From NCBI GenBank assembly GCA_947624725.1, contig CANQLP010000004.1:29841-93840 (forward strand): a stretch of DNA of 64,000 bases, in the 5' to 3' direction. The stretch comes from an uncultured Clostridia bacterium (GTDB lineage: Bacteria; Bacillota_A; Clostridia; TANB77; CAG-508). Below, one piece after another: positions 1 through 9,016 of this stretch; the stretch's first letter is position 1; each line of letters begins with the position of its first letter. Both the position numbers and the translations under genes were made by a program. A model generated the notes under the pieces. It was not told the DNA's origin. It did no database searches and saw nothing but the letters and a program-made list of their open reading frames with translations.

Positions 1-910
1 GGAATAGGTGAGCCTAATGCCATATCTTCTGTAAATGCTTCAGGAATAGGAGATGTGCTAGATGCAGTTTATGAATATTTTCCAAAAACTGATGAAGCGA
101 TAGAAGAAGATGAAAGAATCAAAGTTGCATTAATTGGAAAGCCAAATGTCGGAAAATCATCTTTAGTAAATAAAATCCTTCGGAGAAAATAGAGTAATTG
201 TAAGTGAAGTTGCAGGAACTACAAGAGATGCAATAGACACTCCATTTGAAAATGAAAAAGGAAAATATATTTTTATTGATACAGCAGGTTTAAGAAAAAA
301 GAATAAAGTAGATGATAATATTGAAAAATATAGTGGCTTAAGGACAATACTTGCAATAGAAAGAGCTGATGTGTGTCTTCTTATGATAGATGCAAAAGAA
401 GGTGTAACAGAGCAGGATACAAAAATTGCAGGAGAAGCACATGAAGCTGGAAAAGGTATAATTATTGCAATTAATAAATGGGATGAAATAGAAAAAGATA
501 ATCATACAATGGAAAAATTTAAAAAAGATGTGTATGACAAGCTAAAATATATTTCATATGCACCAATTATCTTTATTTCTGCAAAAACAGGGCAGAGGGT
601 AGATAAATTATTTGATATGATAAATAATGTGGCAAAACAAAATTCAATAAGGATACAGACTGGAGTATTAAATGCAGTAATAGAAGAAGCAATTGCAATA
701 ACCCAGCCACCAACAGACAAAGGAAGAAGACTAAAGATAATGTATATAACACAGGCAAGCACAAAGCCACCTACATTTGTTATATTTGTAAATAATAAAG
801 ATATTTTTCACTTTTCATATGAAAGATATTTAGTAAATCATATTAGAAAAGAATTTGGACTAGAAGGAACACCGATTAGAATAATTGTAAGAGAAAAAAA
901 GGAGGAATAA
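1..910 (+). CDS. der: Ribosome-assembly GTPase Der (EngA), 5' end outside window, one CGG +1 shift
   Basis: C-terminal 304 or so residues of the double-GTPase that matures the 50S subunit in the cytoplasm. Visible are the second G domain (P-loop GKPNVGKSS, switch II DTAGL, specificity motif NKWD) and the KH-like C-terminal domain ([11 protein letters not shown]). The two frames join at C181: reading ATC CTT, skipping C, then GGA GAA AAT gives [20 protein letters not shown], the family sequence. Without the skip translation stops three codons later. plsY begins 2 bases after the stop, so the two are probably cotranscribed. Confidence 0.93.
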
Positions 911-912
911 AT

Positions 913-1543
913 ATGGTATGGTACATAATAATGGCAATAGTCGCATATGCTATTGGTAGTATTAATTTTTCAGTAATATTAAGTAAAAAATATGCAGGAT
1001 TTGATATTAGAGAAAAAGGAAGTGGAAATGCAGGAACAACAAATATGCTTAGAAGCATTGGAAAGAAAGCAGCTGCAATTACTCTTTTATGTGATATTCT
1101 AAAAGGAGTTGTAGCAATACTTATAGGTTATATTATAGGACTAATTGTAAAAGACATAAATGGAGCTTTACTTGTTCAAATAGCTGCAATTTGTGTAGTA
1201 ATACGGACACACATTCCCAATTTTCTTCCAATTTAAAGGAGGAAAAGGAGTTGCAACATCACTTGGAGTATTAATTCTAATTAATTGGCAAGTGGGATTG
1301 CTTTGCCTAGTATTTGCTTTAATCATTATGGCAGTAACTCGTATGGTATCAGCTGGATCATGCACAGCAGCAATTCTTTTCCCAGTTCTTACTTTATTTG
1401 GAGTTGGTTCAAAATTCTTTATTGTAGAAGGCAACTACCTAATATTTAGTATATTACTTGCACTTATCGTATTATTTAATCACAGAGCAAATATAAAAAG
1501 AATACTAAGTGGAACAGAAAATAAATTAAGTTTAAAAAAATAA
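913..1543 (+). CDS. plsY: Acyl-phosphate glycerol-3-phosphate acyltransferase PlsY, one CGG +1 shift
   Basis: Integral membrane enzyme that transfers an acyl group from acyl-phosphate to glycerol-3-phosphate, the first step of phospholipid synthesis. 209 residues after joining at C1204, a normal length. Motifs include GSGNAGTTN near residue 35 and, past the junction, GHTFPIFFQFKGGKGVATS; only the shifted frame contains the conserved FKGGKG loop. Hydrophobic segments occur throughout. It lies directly between der and gpsA, whose product supplies its substrate, so the pair forms a glycerolipid unit. Confidence 0.93.
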
Positions 1544-1563
1544 AATAAAAAAGGGAGGAACAT

Positions 1564-2552
1564 ATGAAAAACATATGTATAATAGGTAGTGGTAGCTGGG
1601 GAATAGCATTAGCTATCCATTTAGCAACAATTGGTCATAATATAAAAATATGGTCATTTACCGAGGAAGAAAAAAATTTAATAAATAATGAACATAGATG
1701 TAAGTTCTTACCAAACGCAGTAATACCAGAAAATGTATATTGTACTAATTCATACGAAGAAGCAATAGAAGGAAGTGACATAGTTTTACATGTTACTCCA
1801 TCAAAATTTACAAGAAGCACAGTAAGAGAATATAAAAAATACATAAAAGATCAAATAATAGTTATTTGTTCAAAAGGTTTTGAAAAAGAATCTTTGAAAA
1901 CATTAGATGATGTTGTAAGAGAAGAAATCCCAAATGCAAAAATTGCTGTATTATCAGGACCAAGCCATGCTGAAGAAGTTTCAATAGAAATTCCAACAGC
2001 ACTTGTTGTAGCGTGTGATGATGAACAAATAAGAAATTTACTTCAAGAAGAATTTATGAGTGAACATTTAAGAGTATACACTTGTGCTGATGTTAAAGGA
2101 GTAGAACTTGGGCGGTGCTTTAAAAAATATAATTGCATTTTGTGCTGGAGTTGCAGCAGGAATAGGCCTTGGAGATAATAGTTTTGCAGCTTTAATTACA
2201 AGAGGACTAAAAGAAATTACAGAGCTTGGTGTAGCACTCGGAGGAGAAAAGGAAACATTTTACGGACTTACTGGACTTCGGAGACCTTATTGTTACATGC
2301 TTAAGTGAGCATAGCAGGAATAGACGAGCAGGAATGCTTATAGGTCAAGGCAAAACTATTGATGAAGCAAGAAAAGAAGTTGGAATGGTAATAGAAAGTA
2401 TTGATAATATCGAAGTTGCATATGAACTTGGAAAAATACATAATATAGAAATGCCAATATTAAATACAGTATATAATATGTTATATAATGGACTCTCACC
2501 AAAGGATGGAGTCGCAAACCTAATGAAAAGACAAAAAAAATCAGAATTTTAA
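1564..2552 (+). CDS. gpsA: Glycerol-3-phosphate dehydrogenase [NAD(P)+], two CGG +1 shifts
   Basis: Cytosolic enzyme that reduces dihydroxyacetone phosphate to glycerol-3-phosphate. 328 residues once joined at C2113 and C2279. The Rossmann motif GSGSWG starts at residue 8; SGPSHAEE follows at about residue 137. The first shift restores [16 protein letters not shown] (with the active-site lysine) and the second restores GLTGLGDLIVTC, both hallmark motifs of the family. A strong ribosome site (gggagg) precedes ATG 1564. Both sites fall in conserved glycine turns of the helical C-terminal domain. Confidence 0.94.
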
Positions 2553-2637
2553 AAAATATTTAAGTATAATTTTGAAAAAAATATGAAAAATAAAAGTAAA
2601 CACAAGATATTTTGTCTTAAGAAAGGAAAGTTTATAT

Positions 2638-3129
2638 ATGGAGATATTAGAAAAAATTGGGGATGCTGCTAGCAAAACCTGTAAATATACTGCTGAAAAA
2701 ACAGCAAAAATTGCAAAAGAAACAAAGTTAAAAATGAAAATAAGTGAGTGCAAAAGAGAAATAGAAAAGATATATCGTGAAATTGGCGAAACAGTATATG
2801 AAAAATCTGTAGTAGACCAAGATATAGATAAAGAAGAGATAAAAGAAAAATGCGATAAAATAGATGACTTAACAGGCAAAATTGTAGAATGTAAAAACGA
2901 AATCTTATCACTTAAAGAAAGAAAACAATGTGGGAATTGCTATGAAGAAATAGAAAAGGATGCAAAATATTGCCCAAACTGTGGATGTCATCAAGAAGAA
3001 GCAAAAAATGAAGAAAAAGTAGAAATAGAGATAGAAGAAGAAAAAGAAGATAAAAAGGAAGAGGAAAATCCAGAGGAGAAAAAACAAGAAAAAAAGAAGA
3101 AAAAAGCAGAAAATCCTGAAGAAGAATAA
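2638..3129 (+). CDS. Coiled-coil protein with a C-terminal zinc ribbon
   Basis: 163 residues. The N-terminal 95 residues are strongly helical and charged (KMKISECKREIEKIYREIGE and onward), typical of a coiled coil. At about residues 99-120 there is a zinc ribbon with two CxxC pairs (CGNC and CPNC). The last 40 residues are almost entirely Glu and Lys. Similar short proteins are common and uncharacterised in Clostridia. It has its own ribosome site (aaggaaag) and is followed by a terminator, so it is a separate small unit after gpsA. Function unknown. Confidence 0.75.
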   Translation: MEILEKIGDAASKTCKYTAEKTAKIAKETKLKMKISECKREIEKIYREIGETVYEKSVVDQDIDKEEIKEKCDKIDDLTGKIVECKNEILSLKERKQCGNCYEEIEKDAKYCPNCGCHQEEAKNEEKVEIEIEEEKEDKKEEENPEEKKQEKKKKKAENPEEE

Positions 3130-3136
3130 ATATATA

Positions 3137-3172
3137 AAAAAAGGTATCTTTGTAAAAAACAAGATATCTTTT
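3137..3172 (+). terminator. Rho-independent terminator after the zinc-ribbon gene
   Basis: Inverted repeat of ggtatctttgt with acaagatatc around an A-rich loop, followed by a run of seven T. Confidence 0.75.
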
Positions 3173-3236
3173 TTTATTATAATGCATAATGAAAAAATGA
3201 AATGTAAATAATAGACTAAGAGAAAGAGGTGCTATT

Positions 3237-4166
3237 TTGAAAAATAGAGTATTGAATATAATGGTAAAAATATTTGGAGTACTTGTAATAATAGGTATTG
3301 TAATATTTGGAACTTCTGTATATTTAAGTGCAAAAGATAAAAACAAAACAGACGAAGAAAAAGTCGAAGAAGAGATAGATTATTTAGAGGCTAAAATTAC
3401 AGATTTAATAAATACATTAAACGGAATACAGCTTGCAAATTATAAAGTTGTAGTATCAAAAGTAGAAAAAAATAATAGTTCAAGTTCAGAGTCAAGTTCT
3501 AGTTCAGGACAAAGCGAAGGAGAAGGACAAGGACAAGGCCAAGATTCAAAAAGTGAAGAAGAAAAAGATGGAGAAGAAGACTCGAGTAAAGAAAATACGA
3601 CTATAACAAAAATGGAAAAAGATTTACTTATAGGAAATTCAGAAGAAATCAATTGGGAATGGATGAAAGGCGAAATAGAAGTATTTTACTCTGTATGGTC
3701 GCAAATAGTTTTAGATTTATATAATAAAGGTGTTTCTTCAGATAAAATCTTAGAATTTAGTGATAATTTAGACAATGCTGTACTTAGCATAAAAAATAGT
3801 GATAAAAAATCTTCAGCTATAAATCTTGCAAAATTATATAATATTATACCTGACTTTTCAAATCATACATCATCAATAGACGAAATAAAGAAAAATACAT
3901 TACAAACGAAGAAATACATTTTAAATGCTTATGCAAATGTTGATTCAGAAAATTGGGAAGGAGTAAATTCAGAAACAGAAAAGGCAGAAAGAGCATTTAT
4001 GCAAGCTATGAATAATATAGGAAAAGAAGGAGAAAAGAAAAAGTATAATATAAATAAAACATATATCTTATTAGAGGAATTAAAAAATTCCATATCTAAA
4101 AAAGATACGGAAATTTTCTATATTAAATATAAAAATTTATTAGAAGAAATAAATGTATTAATATAA
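3237..4166 (+). CDS. Uncharacterised membrane-anchored protein with a Ser/Glu-rich linker
   Basis: 309 residues from TTG 3237 (ribosome site gaaagaggtg). One hydrophobic segment at residues 6-30 looks like a signal anchor. A low-complexity stretch of Ser, Gly, Gln, Glu and Lys follows at about residues 78-122, then a helical extracytoplasmic domain with many Asn, Lys and Glu. I recognise no catalytic motif. It probably sits on the outer face of the membrane. It ends 2 bases from the convergent gene at 4169. Confidence 0.6.
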   Translation: MKNRVLNIMVKIFGVLVIIGIVIFGTSVYLSAKDKNKTDEEKVEEEIDYLEAKITDLINTLNGIQLANYKVVVSKVEKNNSSSSESSSSSGQSEGEGQGQGQDSKSEEEKDGEEDSSKENTTITKMEKDLLIGNSEEINWEWMKGEIEVFYSVWSQIVLDLYNKGVSSDKILEFSDNLDNAVLSIKNSDKKSSAINLAKLYNIIPDFSNHTSSIDEIKKNTLQTKKYILNAYANVDSENWEGVNSETEKAERAFMQAMNNIGKEGEKKKYNINKTYILLEELKNSISKKDTEIFYIKYKNLLEEINVLI

Positions 4167-4168
4167 TT

Positions 4169-4696
4169 TTATTTAAGAACTGATTTATCCACTTTAAATC
4201 TTCCTTTACATTTTTTTGCGATAAATGTTCCAAAATCTTCAGATGTTCCTAAAGAAAATGCAGATTTAGAAAGTAAGAATGCATTTTCTTTTGATACATA
4301 AAGGTAAAAATATTCAGGCGTTTCAAAAACTTTACGAATTAAAAAGTATTTAAAATTAAACTTACCATTTTTATTTGAAACCTCAAGCCCTTTATCATAA
4401 AAAACAAATGTATTAGTATTGTTTTCAGTAAATTTATCACTTTTCATTTCACTATTGACTATCATCTTCGGACGAAATATTCTGTATGAAATAAAGCATA
4501 TTAAAATAATTGTCATGCAAATACCTTGTATCCTAAGCCCTGATCCAAATGAGATGAACAAACAAAGGAAAAAGATAAAAGCCCAAAATACTGTGTATAG
4601 CATATATGAAAAATTATATTGTTTATTGTGGAAATTCAAAAATTTTACATATATATCTTGTGTATAAGTAGTTTTATTAATAAATAATTTCTCCAT
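4169..4696 (-). CDS. YcxB-like membrane protein
   Basis: 175 residues. Two adjacent membrane segments at about residues 32-75 are followed by a C-terminal beta-rich region with the pattern NTFVFYDKGLEVSNKNG, seen in the YcxB-like C-terminal domain family. The role of that family is unknown. Start taken at ATG 4696, preceded on the minus strand by a purine-rich site (ggaggtatt). It is divergent from nothing and convergent with the membrane-anchored protein at 3237. Confidence 0.6.
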   Translation of the reverse strand: MEKLFINKTTYTQDIYVKFLNFHNKQYNFSYMLYTVFWAFIFFLCLFISFGSGLRIQGICMTIILICFISYRIFRPKMIVNSEMKSDKFTENNTNTFVFYDKGLEVSNKNGKFNFKYFLIRKVFETPEYFYLYVSKENAFLLSKSAFSLGTSEDFGTFIAKKCKGRFKVDKSVLK

Positions 4697-4751
4697 ATTT
4701 TTCTATAATACCTCCAAAATAAATTATATCATATTAGTAACAGAAATACAA

Positions 4752-6002
4752 TTATAATAATTCTTGTATTGCCTTTAAAATACCAAGTTTTCCGTATGAG
4801 TAAGTAAGTCCTCCTTGTAAAAAAGCAATATAAGGAGGTCTTATAGGACCATCACAAGAAAGCTCTATAGATGAACCTTGTGTAAAACTTCCACTTGCCA
4901 TAATGATTTTATCTGCATATCCCGGCATATCATAAGGAGTTGGAACAGCGATTGAATCAACTGCAGAACCTTTTTGTATACCTTGACAAAACTTAATAAG
5001 ATTTTCTGGGGTTCCAAATTCTATTTTTTGTACTATATCAGAACGCTTTTCATTATATTTTGGCGACACATTAAATCCTAACTTTTTCATTATTCTACTT
5101 GCAAATACTGCAGATTTTAAACTGCTTGCAACAACATGTGGAGCGAAATAAAGACCTTGCAAAATACTTCTATTTGCACCTAAACTTGGTCCAACTTCTT
5201 TTCCGAAGACCGAGGAGCAGAAAGCCTGTCTGCTATAAGAGAAACATATTTTGCTTTACCACATACATAAGCTCCGGTTTTGTGCAATGCCTCCACCTAA
5301 ATTTTTGATAAGAGAGCCCACAATTATATCTGCACCGAACCTCCAAAGGAGATTTCCTCTCTACAAATTCTGTGTAGCAATTATCTATAAATATAATTAC
5401 ATTTTCGTCTATTTCTCTAATCTTTTTTATAATCTTCTCTAACATATCTATACTTATACTATTTCTAGAAGAATAACCGATAGAACGCTGAATATGTATT
5501 AATTTAATCGTATTTTCCTTTAATTCTTTAATTATCTTTTCTTCATCAAATTCATTATTTACCAAATCAATTTGTCTATAATTTACACCAAAAGCCTTTA
5601 AAGAGCTAGGATTTTCTCTAATTCCAATTACTTCATCTAAAGTATCATAAGGCTTTCCGAGAGATTGCAAGCATTGTATCATTAGGTCTTAAAAGCCCAA
5701 AAAGTGATACAGTTAGTGCATGAGTACCAGAGATGAATTGATTACGAACAAGACTATCTTCTCCAGCAAGTACTTCTGCAAAAATCTTTTCTATACAATC
5801 CCTACCGAACATCACCTTCACCGTATCCAGTAGAAGAACCAAAGTGCATTTCAGAAACTTCATATTTTTGAAATGCCATTAAAACTTTTTTAGTATTATA
5901 TAGTTCATCCTCATCTATATGTTTAAAAATATCGTTAAGTTCTGATTCAACATCAGTTGCTAAATTTTCTAATTTTTCACTTATTCCAAAATCTTTGTAC
6001 AT
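4752..6002 (-). CDS. PLP-dependent methionine gamma-lyase family protein (YnbB/aluminium-resistance type), six CGG +1 shifts
   Basis: 414 residues after six skips at plus-strand bases 5807, 5659, 5337, 5276, 5212 and 5205; every segment length is an exact multiple of three. Joined protein shows GSSTGYGEGDVGRD, FISGTHALTVSLFGLLRPND, ISGKPYDTLDEVIG, the PLP-lysine region GSLIKNLGGGIAQNGAYV, and APGLGKEVGPSLGANR. This is the Met_gamma_lyase family (Bacillus YnbB), often beside hfq or glnR. Substrate not certain. The density of sites (one per 69 codons) is the highest here, yet all family motifs are intact, which argues against simple decay. Confidence 0.9.
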
Positions 6003-6113
6003 CTTATATTATCCTTTCAAGAAACTATTTATATAATAACATAATATAAGGCAAAAAACAATAAAACCTAAGCAAAAAACTTAAAATTTACATAAAAAAA
6101 GAGTGAATATAAG

Positions 6114-6142
6114 TTGACAATAATTAAAAGACAATATATAAT
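6114..6142 (+). promoter_or_regulatory. Sigma-A promoter for the gene at 6268
   Basis: TTGACA at 6114-6119, 17-base spacer, TATAAT at 6137-6142. Confidence 0.75.
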
Positions 6143-6163
6143 ATATAGGAACTAAAATTATAA

Positions 6164-6187
6164 GGCTTTAGCTTTGTTGCTTAAGCC
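6164..6187 (+). promoter_or_regulatory. Leader hairpin upstream of 6268
   Basis: The arms ggcttta-gc and gc-ttaagcc pair in the transcribed 5' leader, about 80 bases before the ATG. No T-run follows, so it is not a plain terminator. Three other compositionally unusual genes in the window also have leader hairpins. Confidence 0.45.
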
Positions 6188-6267
6188 ATCACAGCAAAGG
6201 AGGATAAGATTTATAAAGCAACATAAAGTAACTAAAAATTAAGCTAAAACAACAGTAGAAAGAGAGG

Positions 6268-6909
6268 ATGAAGGAAATGCTTGATTTAGTGCGGTTATCT
6301 GATGCCCTCGGAAATGGAGAAAATGCTATCAAATATGTAGCATATAAGCCAGCTTCCGAGAAAAGTGTGGTATTACCTTCAGCACAAACTGGCTGGGGGA
6401 CAGACCAAGAGGTTTGCGTGGAAGATGACATGTTGTGGACCCCTGTTTTGAGTATTGAAGAGAATGGTTGGAATGTGGTATATTTGATCGGTTCATCGAC
6501 CAAAACCAAAATTAGGCTTAGTGGTGAAAAGGGCTATGAAAATGGTCCTGCCATTATGGACGAGGCACTTAAGATCTATTCAAACAAAAACACCGGAGCA
6601 GTTTCAAAAAGCATAACAAGGCAGATCTTTGAGACAATTCCTCAGAATTATAAGAGGACAAGAAGTGCGTTCTGGATTCCAGAACAGGTAAAAGGGACAA
6701 TATCGTATACTGCAAGAGGTCTTAAGGTAGTAAATGCGTATGGACATATGGACTCTAGTGTGCTCTACAACTTAAACGGTGGTAGGTATAGCCCAAATTA
6801 TGCACTAAGGCCGGCTGTTCGGCTTCCTGAGAATGTATATGTAAATATTCAGGACAAAAAGAAGAACGGCTCTTCCCCAGAATTAGCAATGAGACTGTAT
6901 GTGAAATAA
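6268..6909 (+). CDS. Probable DUF6273-type protein, compositionally foreign
   Basis: 213 residues. Near the C terminus it has SPNYALRPAVRLPENVYV, the type of ending seen in DUF6273 domains of gut Firmicutes surface and phage-associated proteins, preceded by a Trp-containing FWIPE. No signal peptide. GC content and codon choice (ctc, gcc, ccg, gtg) differ from neighbours. CGG is read in frame as Arg at codon 9 (LVRLSDA) and again near codon 187 (AVRLPE), which ordinary genes here never do. A +1 skip at the first CGG would reach a stop after about 15 codons. Own promoter, leader hairpin and terminator: a monocistronic acquired unit. Function unknown. Confidence 0.6.
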   Translation: MKEMLDLVRLSDALGNGENAIKYVAYKPASEKSVVLPSAQTGWGTDQEVCVEDDMLWTPVLSIEENGWNVVYLIGSSTKTKIRLSGEKGYENGPAIMDEALKIYSNKNTGAVSKSITRQIFETIPQNYKRTRSAFWIPEQVKGTISYTARGLKVVNAYGHMDSSVLYNLNGGRYSPNYALRPAVRLPENVYVNIQDKKKNGSSPELAMRLYVK

Positions 6910-6931
6910 TCTTTGTAAATCTTATGGCTCT

Positions 6932-6964
6932 AAAATCGCATGGTAATATTACCATGCGATTTTT
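6932..6964 (+). terminator. Terminator of 6268 gene
   Basis: Long perfect palindrome (aaatcgcatggta with taccatgcgattt) followed by T-rich sequence. Confidence 0.8.
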
Positions 6965-7018
6965 CTTGCAAAAAAACATAATATATGTTATAATACAAAT
7001 AGTATTTTGGAAAGGAGA

Positions 7019-7046
7019 ATATGGTATAAATTCAAAAATACCATAT
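7019..7046 (+). promoter_or_regulatory. Hairpin between Shine-Dalgarno and start codon of 7058 gene
   Basis: Arms atatggta (7019-7026) and taccatat (7039-7046). The only good ribosome site, aaaggag at 7011-7017, lies 40 bases before ATG 7058; folding this hairpin would bring the two to about 12 bases apart. Confidence 0.4.
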
Positions 7047-7057
7047 GAATCGAAAAA

Positions 7058-7192
7058 ATGGATAGAATGAAAAGATTAGGATTATGGCTTGCATTGGTTG
7101 TAGTATTTTACCTTTTTAGTGAATTAATGATTTACTTATTTTTACACGGAAACACAGTAAGAGAGCTATTATTACATATAATTGGTAAATAA
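7058..7192 (+). CDS. Small single-pass membrane protein, 44 aa
   Basis: 44 residues starting MDRMKRLGLW; residues 8-31 form one hydrophobic segment (GLWLALVVVFYLFSELMIYL) with a positive N terminus, so the N terminus is probably inside. A promoter-like region precedes it and the Asp23 operon follows. The Shine-Dalgarno sequence is upstream of a hairpin (7019-7046). An alternative start is the ATG at 7067. No family recognised. Confidence 0.5.
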   Translation: MDRMKRLGLWLALVVVFYLFSELMIYLFLHGNTVRELLLHIIGK

Positions 7193-7310
7193 TAAGCATA
7201 ATAAAGTTAACAATTTTTATGTAAAAATTGTGTAAAAATAGTTGTAAAAACATAAGATAATTGATATACTATATATACAATTAAATATCGTAGAAAGGAT
7301 GGTAAATATT

Positions 7311-7730
7311 ATGGAAAATGAAGAAAAAGTAGAAAATACTAATGTAGAGGAGATTAATGTTACAGACGATAGCAGTGTTGTAATATCTGAAGATGTTGTT
7401 TCAGTTATTGCTGGTATTGCCGTTTCAGAAGTACCAGGAGTTGTAGATACAGCAGGAGGATTTGCAGGAGGAATTTCAGAAGTATTAAGTGGAAAGAAAA
7501 AATTATCAAAAGGAATTAAAGTAGAAGTTGGAGAAAAGGAAACAAAAATTGATGTTAATATAATAGTAGAATATGGAACAAGAATACCTGATATTGCATT
7601 TGAAATTCAACATAAAGTTAAAAATGCTGTAAAAGAAATGACAGGATTAGATGTAATTGCAGTAAATGTACATGTACAAGGAGTTAGAACTTCAGTAGAG
7701 AACGAAGCAAAATCTGAAGAAAATAAATAA
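7311..7730 (+). CDS. Asp23/Gls24 family envelope stress protein
   Basis: 139 residues. The Asp23 domain is clear: SVIAGIAVSEVPGVVDTAGG at about residues 30-50, then KGIKVEVGEKETKIDVNIIVEYG and VKEMTGLDVIAVNVHVQGV. Members are membrane-tethered envelope homeostasis proteins in Gram-positives. Start ATG 7311 is chosen over ATG 7299 because gaaagg is then correctly spaced. The Glu/Asn-rich tails are normal. First gene of an Asp23-AmaP-DUF2273-nusB block typical of Clostridia. Confidence 0.85.
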   Translation: MENEEKVENTNVEEINVTDDSSVVISEDVVSVIAGIAVSEVPGVVDTAGGFAGGISEVLSGKKKLSKGIKVEVGEKETKIDVNIIVEYGTRIPDIAFEIQHKVKNAVKEMTGLDVIAVNVHVQGVRTSVENEAKSEENK

Positions 7731-7750
7731 TTTTGAATAGAAGGAGAAAA

Positions 7751-7770
7751 TCCAATAAATATTTATTGGA
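7751..7770 (+). promoter_or_regulatory. Hairpin between Shine-Dalgarno and start codon of 7783 gene
   Basis: Perfect 20-base palindrome of tccaataaat. The ribosome site aaggag is at 7741-7746 and ATG at 7783; folding would shorten the gap to about 16 bases, the same arrangement as upstream of 7058. Confidence 0.4.
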
Positions 7771-7782
7771 AATAAAATAGAG

Positions 7783-8334
7783 ATGAAAATACTAGATAAA
7801 ATAACCTTAGTATTATTTTCAGTAATAATACTAATAATTGCTATAATTATTGATTTGCTAATATTTGACTTTATTAGTTTTTATGAGATAGCTATGATGT
7901 ATAATAGTTTAATCGAAAACAATATTGCAATAAATTCAATACTAGCTGTATCAATAGTTTGTGAATTACTTGCATTAAAAGCAATATTTTTTGGAGGAAG
8001 TTCAAATAAAAATAATATAGACGGAGTATTGCTTGAAAATGAATCAGGAAAACTTTTAATATCAAAAGATACAATAGAAAATTTAGTAAATGGAGTAGCT
8101 AAAGGATTTGAAAATACACAAAGTGTTTCAAGTAGAGTAGCTGTAGGTAATGATAATGGATTGTATATTACTGTTACTTTAATGGTACTTCCAAATACAG
8201 TTATAAATGAACTTTCTATGAATTTACAAACAAGGATAAAAGAAGTTGTAAAGAAAGTTACAGATTTAGAGGTTAAATCAATAGATGTACGAATAAGAAA
8301 TATTACAACTCCTGAGACAAAAACAGAAAATTAA
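7783..8334 (+). CDS. amaP: Alkaline-shock membrane anchor protein AmaP-like
   Basis: 183 residues: two N-terminal membrane segments (about 7-32 and 46-69), then a degenerate Asp23-like domain (NLVNGVAKGFENTQSVSSRV ... VKKVTDLEVKSIDVRIRNI). AmaP anchors Asp23 oligomers to the membrane, and this gene lies directly downstream of asp23 and upstream of DUF2273, as in other Firmicutes. The ribosome site is separated from the ATG by a hairpin at 7751-7770. Confidence 0.8.
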   Translation: MKILDKITLVLFSVIILIIAIIIDLLIFDFISFYEIAMMYNSLIENNIAINSILAVSIVCELLALKAIFFGGSSNKNNIDGVLLENESGKLLISKDTIENLVNGVAKGFENTQSVSSRVAVGNDNGLYITVTLMVLPNTVINELSMNLQTRIKEVVKKVTDLEVKSIDVRIRNITTPETKTEN

Positions 8335-8353
8335 AGGAGAAAACAAATTAATT

Positions 8354-8557
8354 ATGGGTGATTTTAAAAATTTCTTTTATGAGTATAGAGGAGCAATTAT
8401 CGGAGCAATAATTAGCATTATAGTTCTTTTTACAGGACTTTTGAAGCTTGCACTTGCAATTATAATAATTGGAGCTGGTATTTTTCTAGGAAACTATGTA
8501 CAACATAACAAATACGAAGTTAAACAAAAATTATTAGATTTTATAAATAGAATGTAG
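8354..8557 (+). CDS. DUF2273 small membrane protein
   Basis: 67 residues with two membrane helices separated by a glycine-rich turn: GAIIGAIISIIVLFTGLLKL then ALAIIIIGAGIFLGNYV. The conserved N-terminal FYEYRG and the genomic position after AmaP match DUF2273, a constant companion of Asp23 operons. nusB starts 8 bases after the stop, so translational coupling is likely. Confidence 0.8.
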   Translation: MGDFKNFFYEYRGAIIGAIISIIVLFTGLLKLALAIIIIGAGIFLGNYVQHNKYEVKQKLLDFINRM

Positions 8558-8565
8558 GAATAAAG

Positions 8566-8977
8566 ATGAATAGGTCAAAGTCAAGAGAATTAGCATTTAA
8601 ATTAATTTACGAAAAAGAAATACAAAAAGAGATTCGGAGAAGATGAATTAAATATGTTTCTTCTATCTCAAGAGGTAGAAGAAGATGCCGTAAAAGAATA
8701 TCTAAAAGATATTCTTTTTGGCGTTTCAAAAAATGAAGAAAAAATAAATAAACTAATAGAACAAAATTTAAAAGAAAAATGGACCATTGATAGAATATCT
8801 AAAGTAAATTTGAGTTTACTAAAAGTCGCAATATATGAGATGGTTTATAGTGATTTACCATATAAAGTAGCTATAAATGAAGTAGTAGAACTTGCAAAAA
8901 GATATTCAGACGAACAAGGACAATCATTTATCAATGGCATACTTGCAAGCATTGTTAAACAGGAGAATCTAGTTTAA
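8566..8977 (+). CDS. nusB: Transcription antitermination factor NusB, one CGG +1 shift
   Basis: 136 residues after the join at C8635. The protein begins MNRSKSRELAFKLIYEKEIQ, the NusB RNA-binding helix, and continues after the shift GEDELNMFLL ... VNLSLLKVAIYEMVY and YSDEQGQSFINGILASI. NusB pairs with NusE (S10) at boxA RNA during rRNA transcription. The shift falls between helices 1 and 2. Unshifted reading ends four codons after the CGG, so no functional NusB can be made without the skip. Confidence 0.9.
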
Positions 8978-9016
8978 AAGCAAAATACATGTATAAGTGA
9001 AAGGATAAAATTATTC

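Noticed and set aside
4752..6002. Reading multi-site genes as pseudogenes
   Set aside because: Apart from the extra C every family motif is intact and no internal stop, deletion or other frameshift was seen. Essential genes show the same pattern.
6268..6909. Gene at 6268 as a degraded fragment of a larger surface protein
   Set aside because: It has its own promoter, leader, ribosome site, in-frame start and terminator, and no coding remnant is seen upstream.
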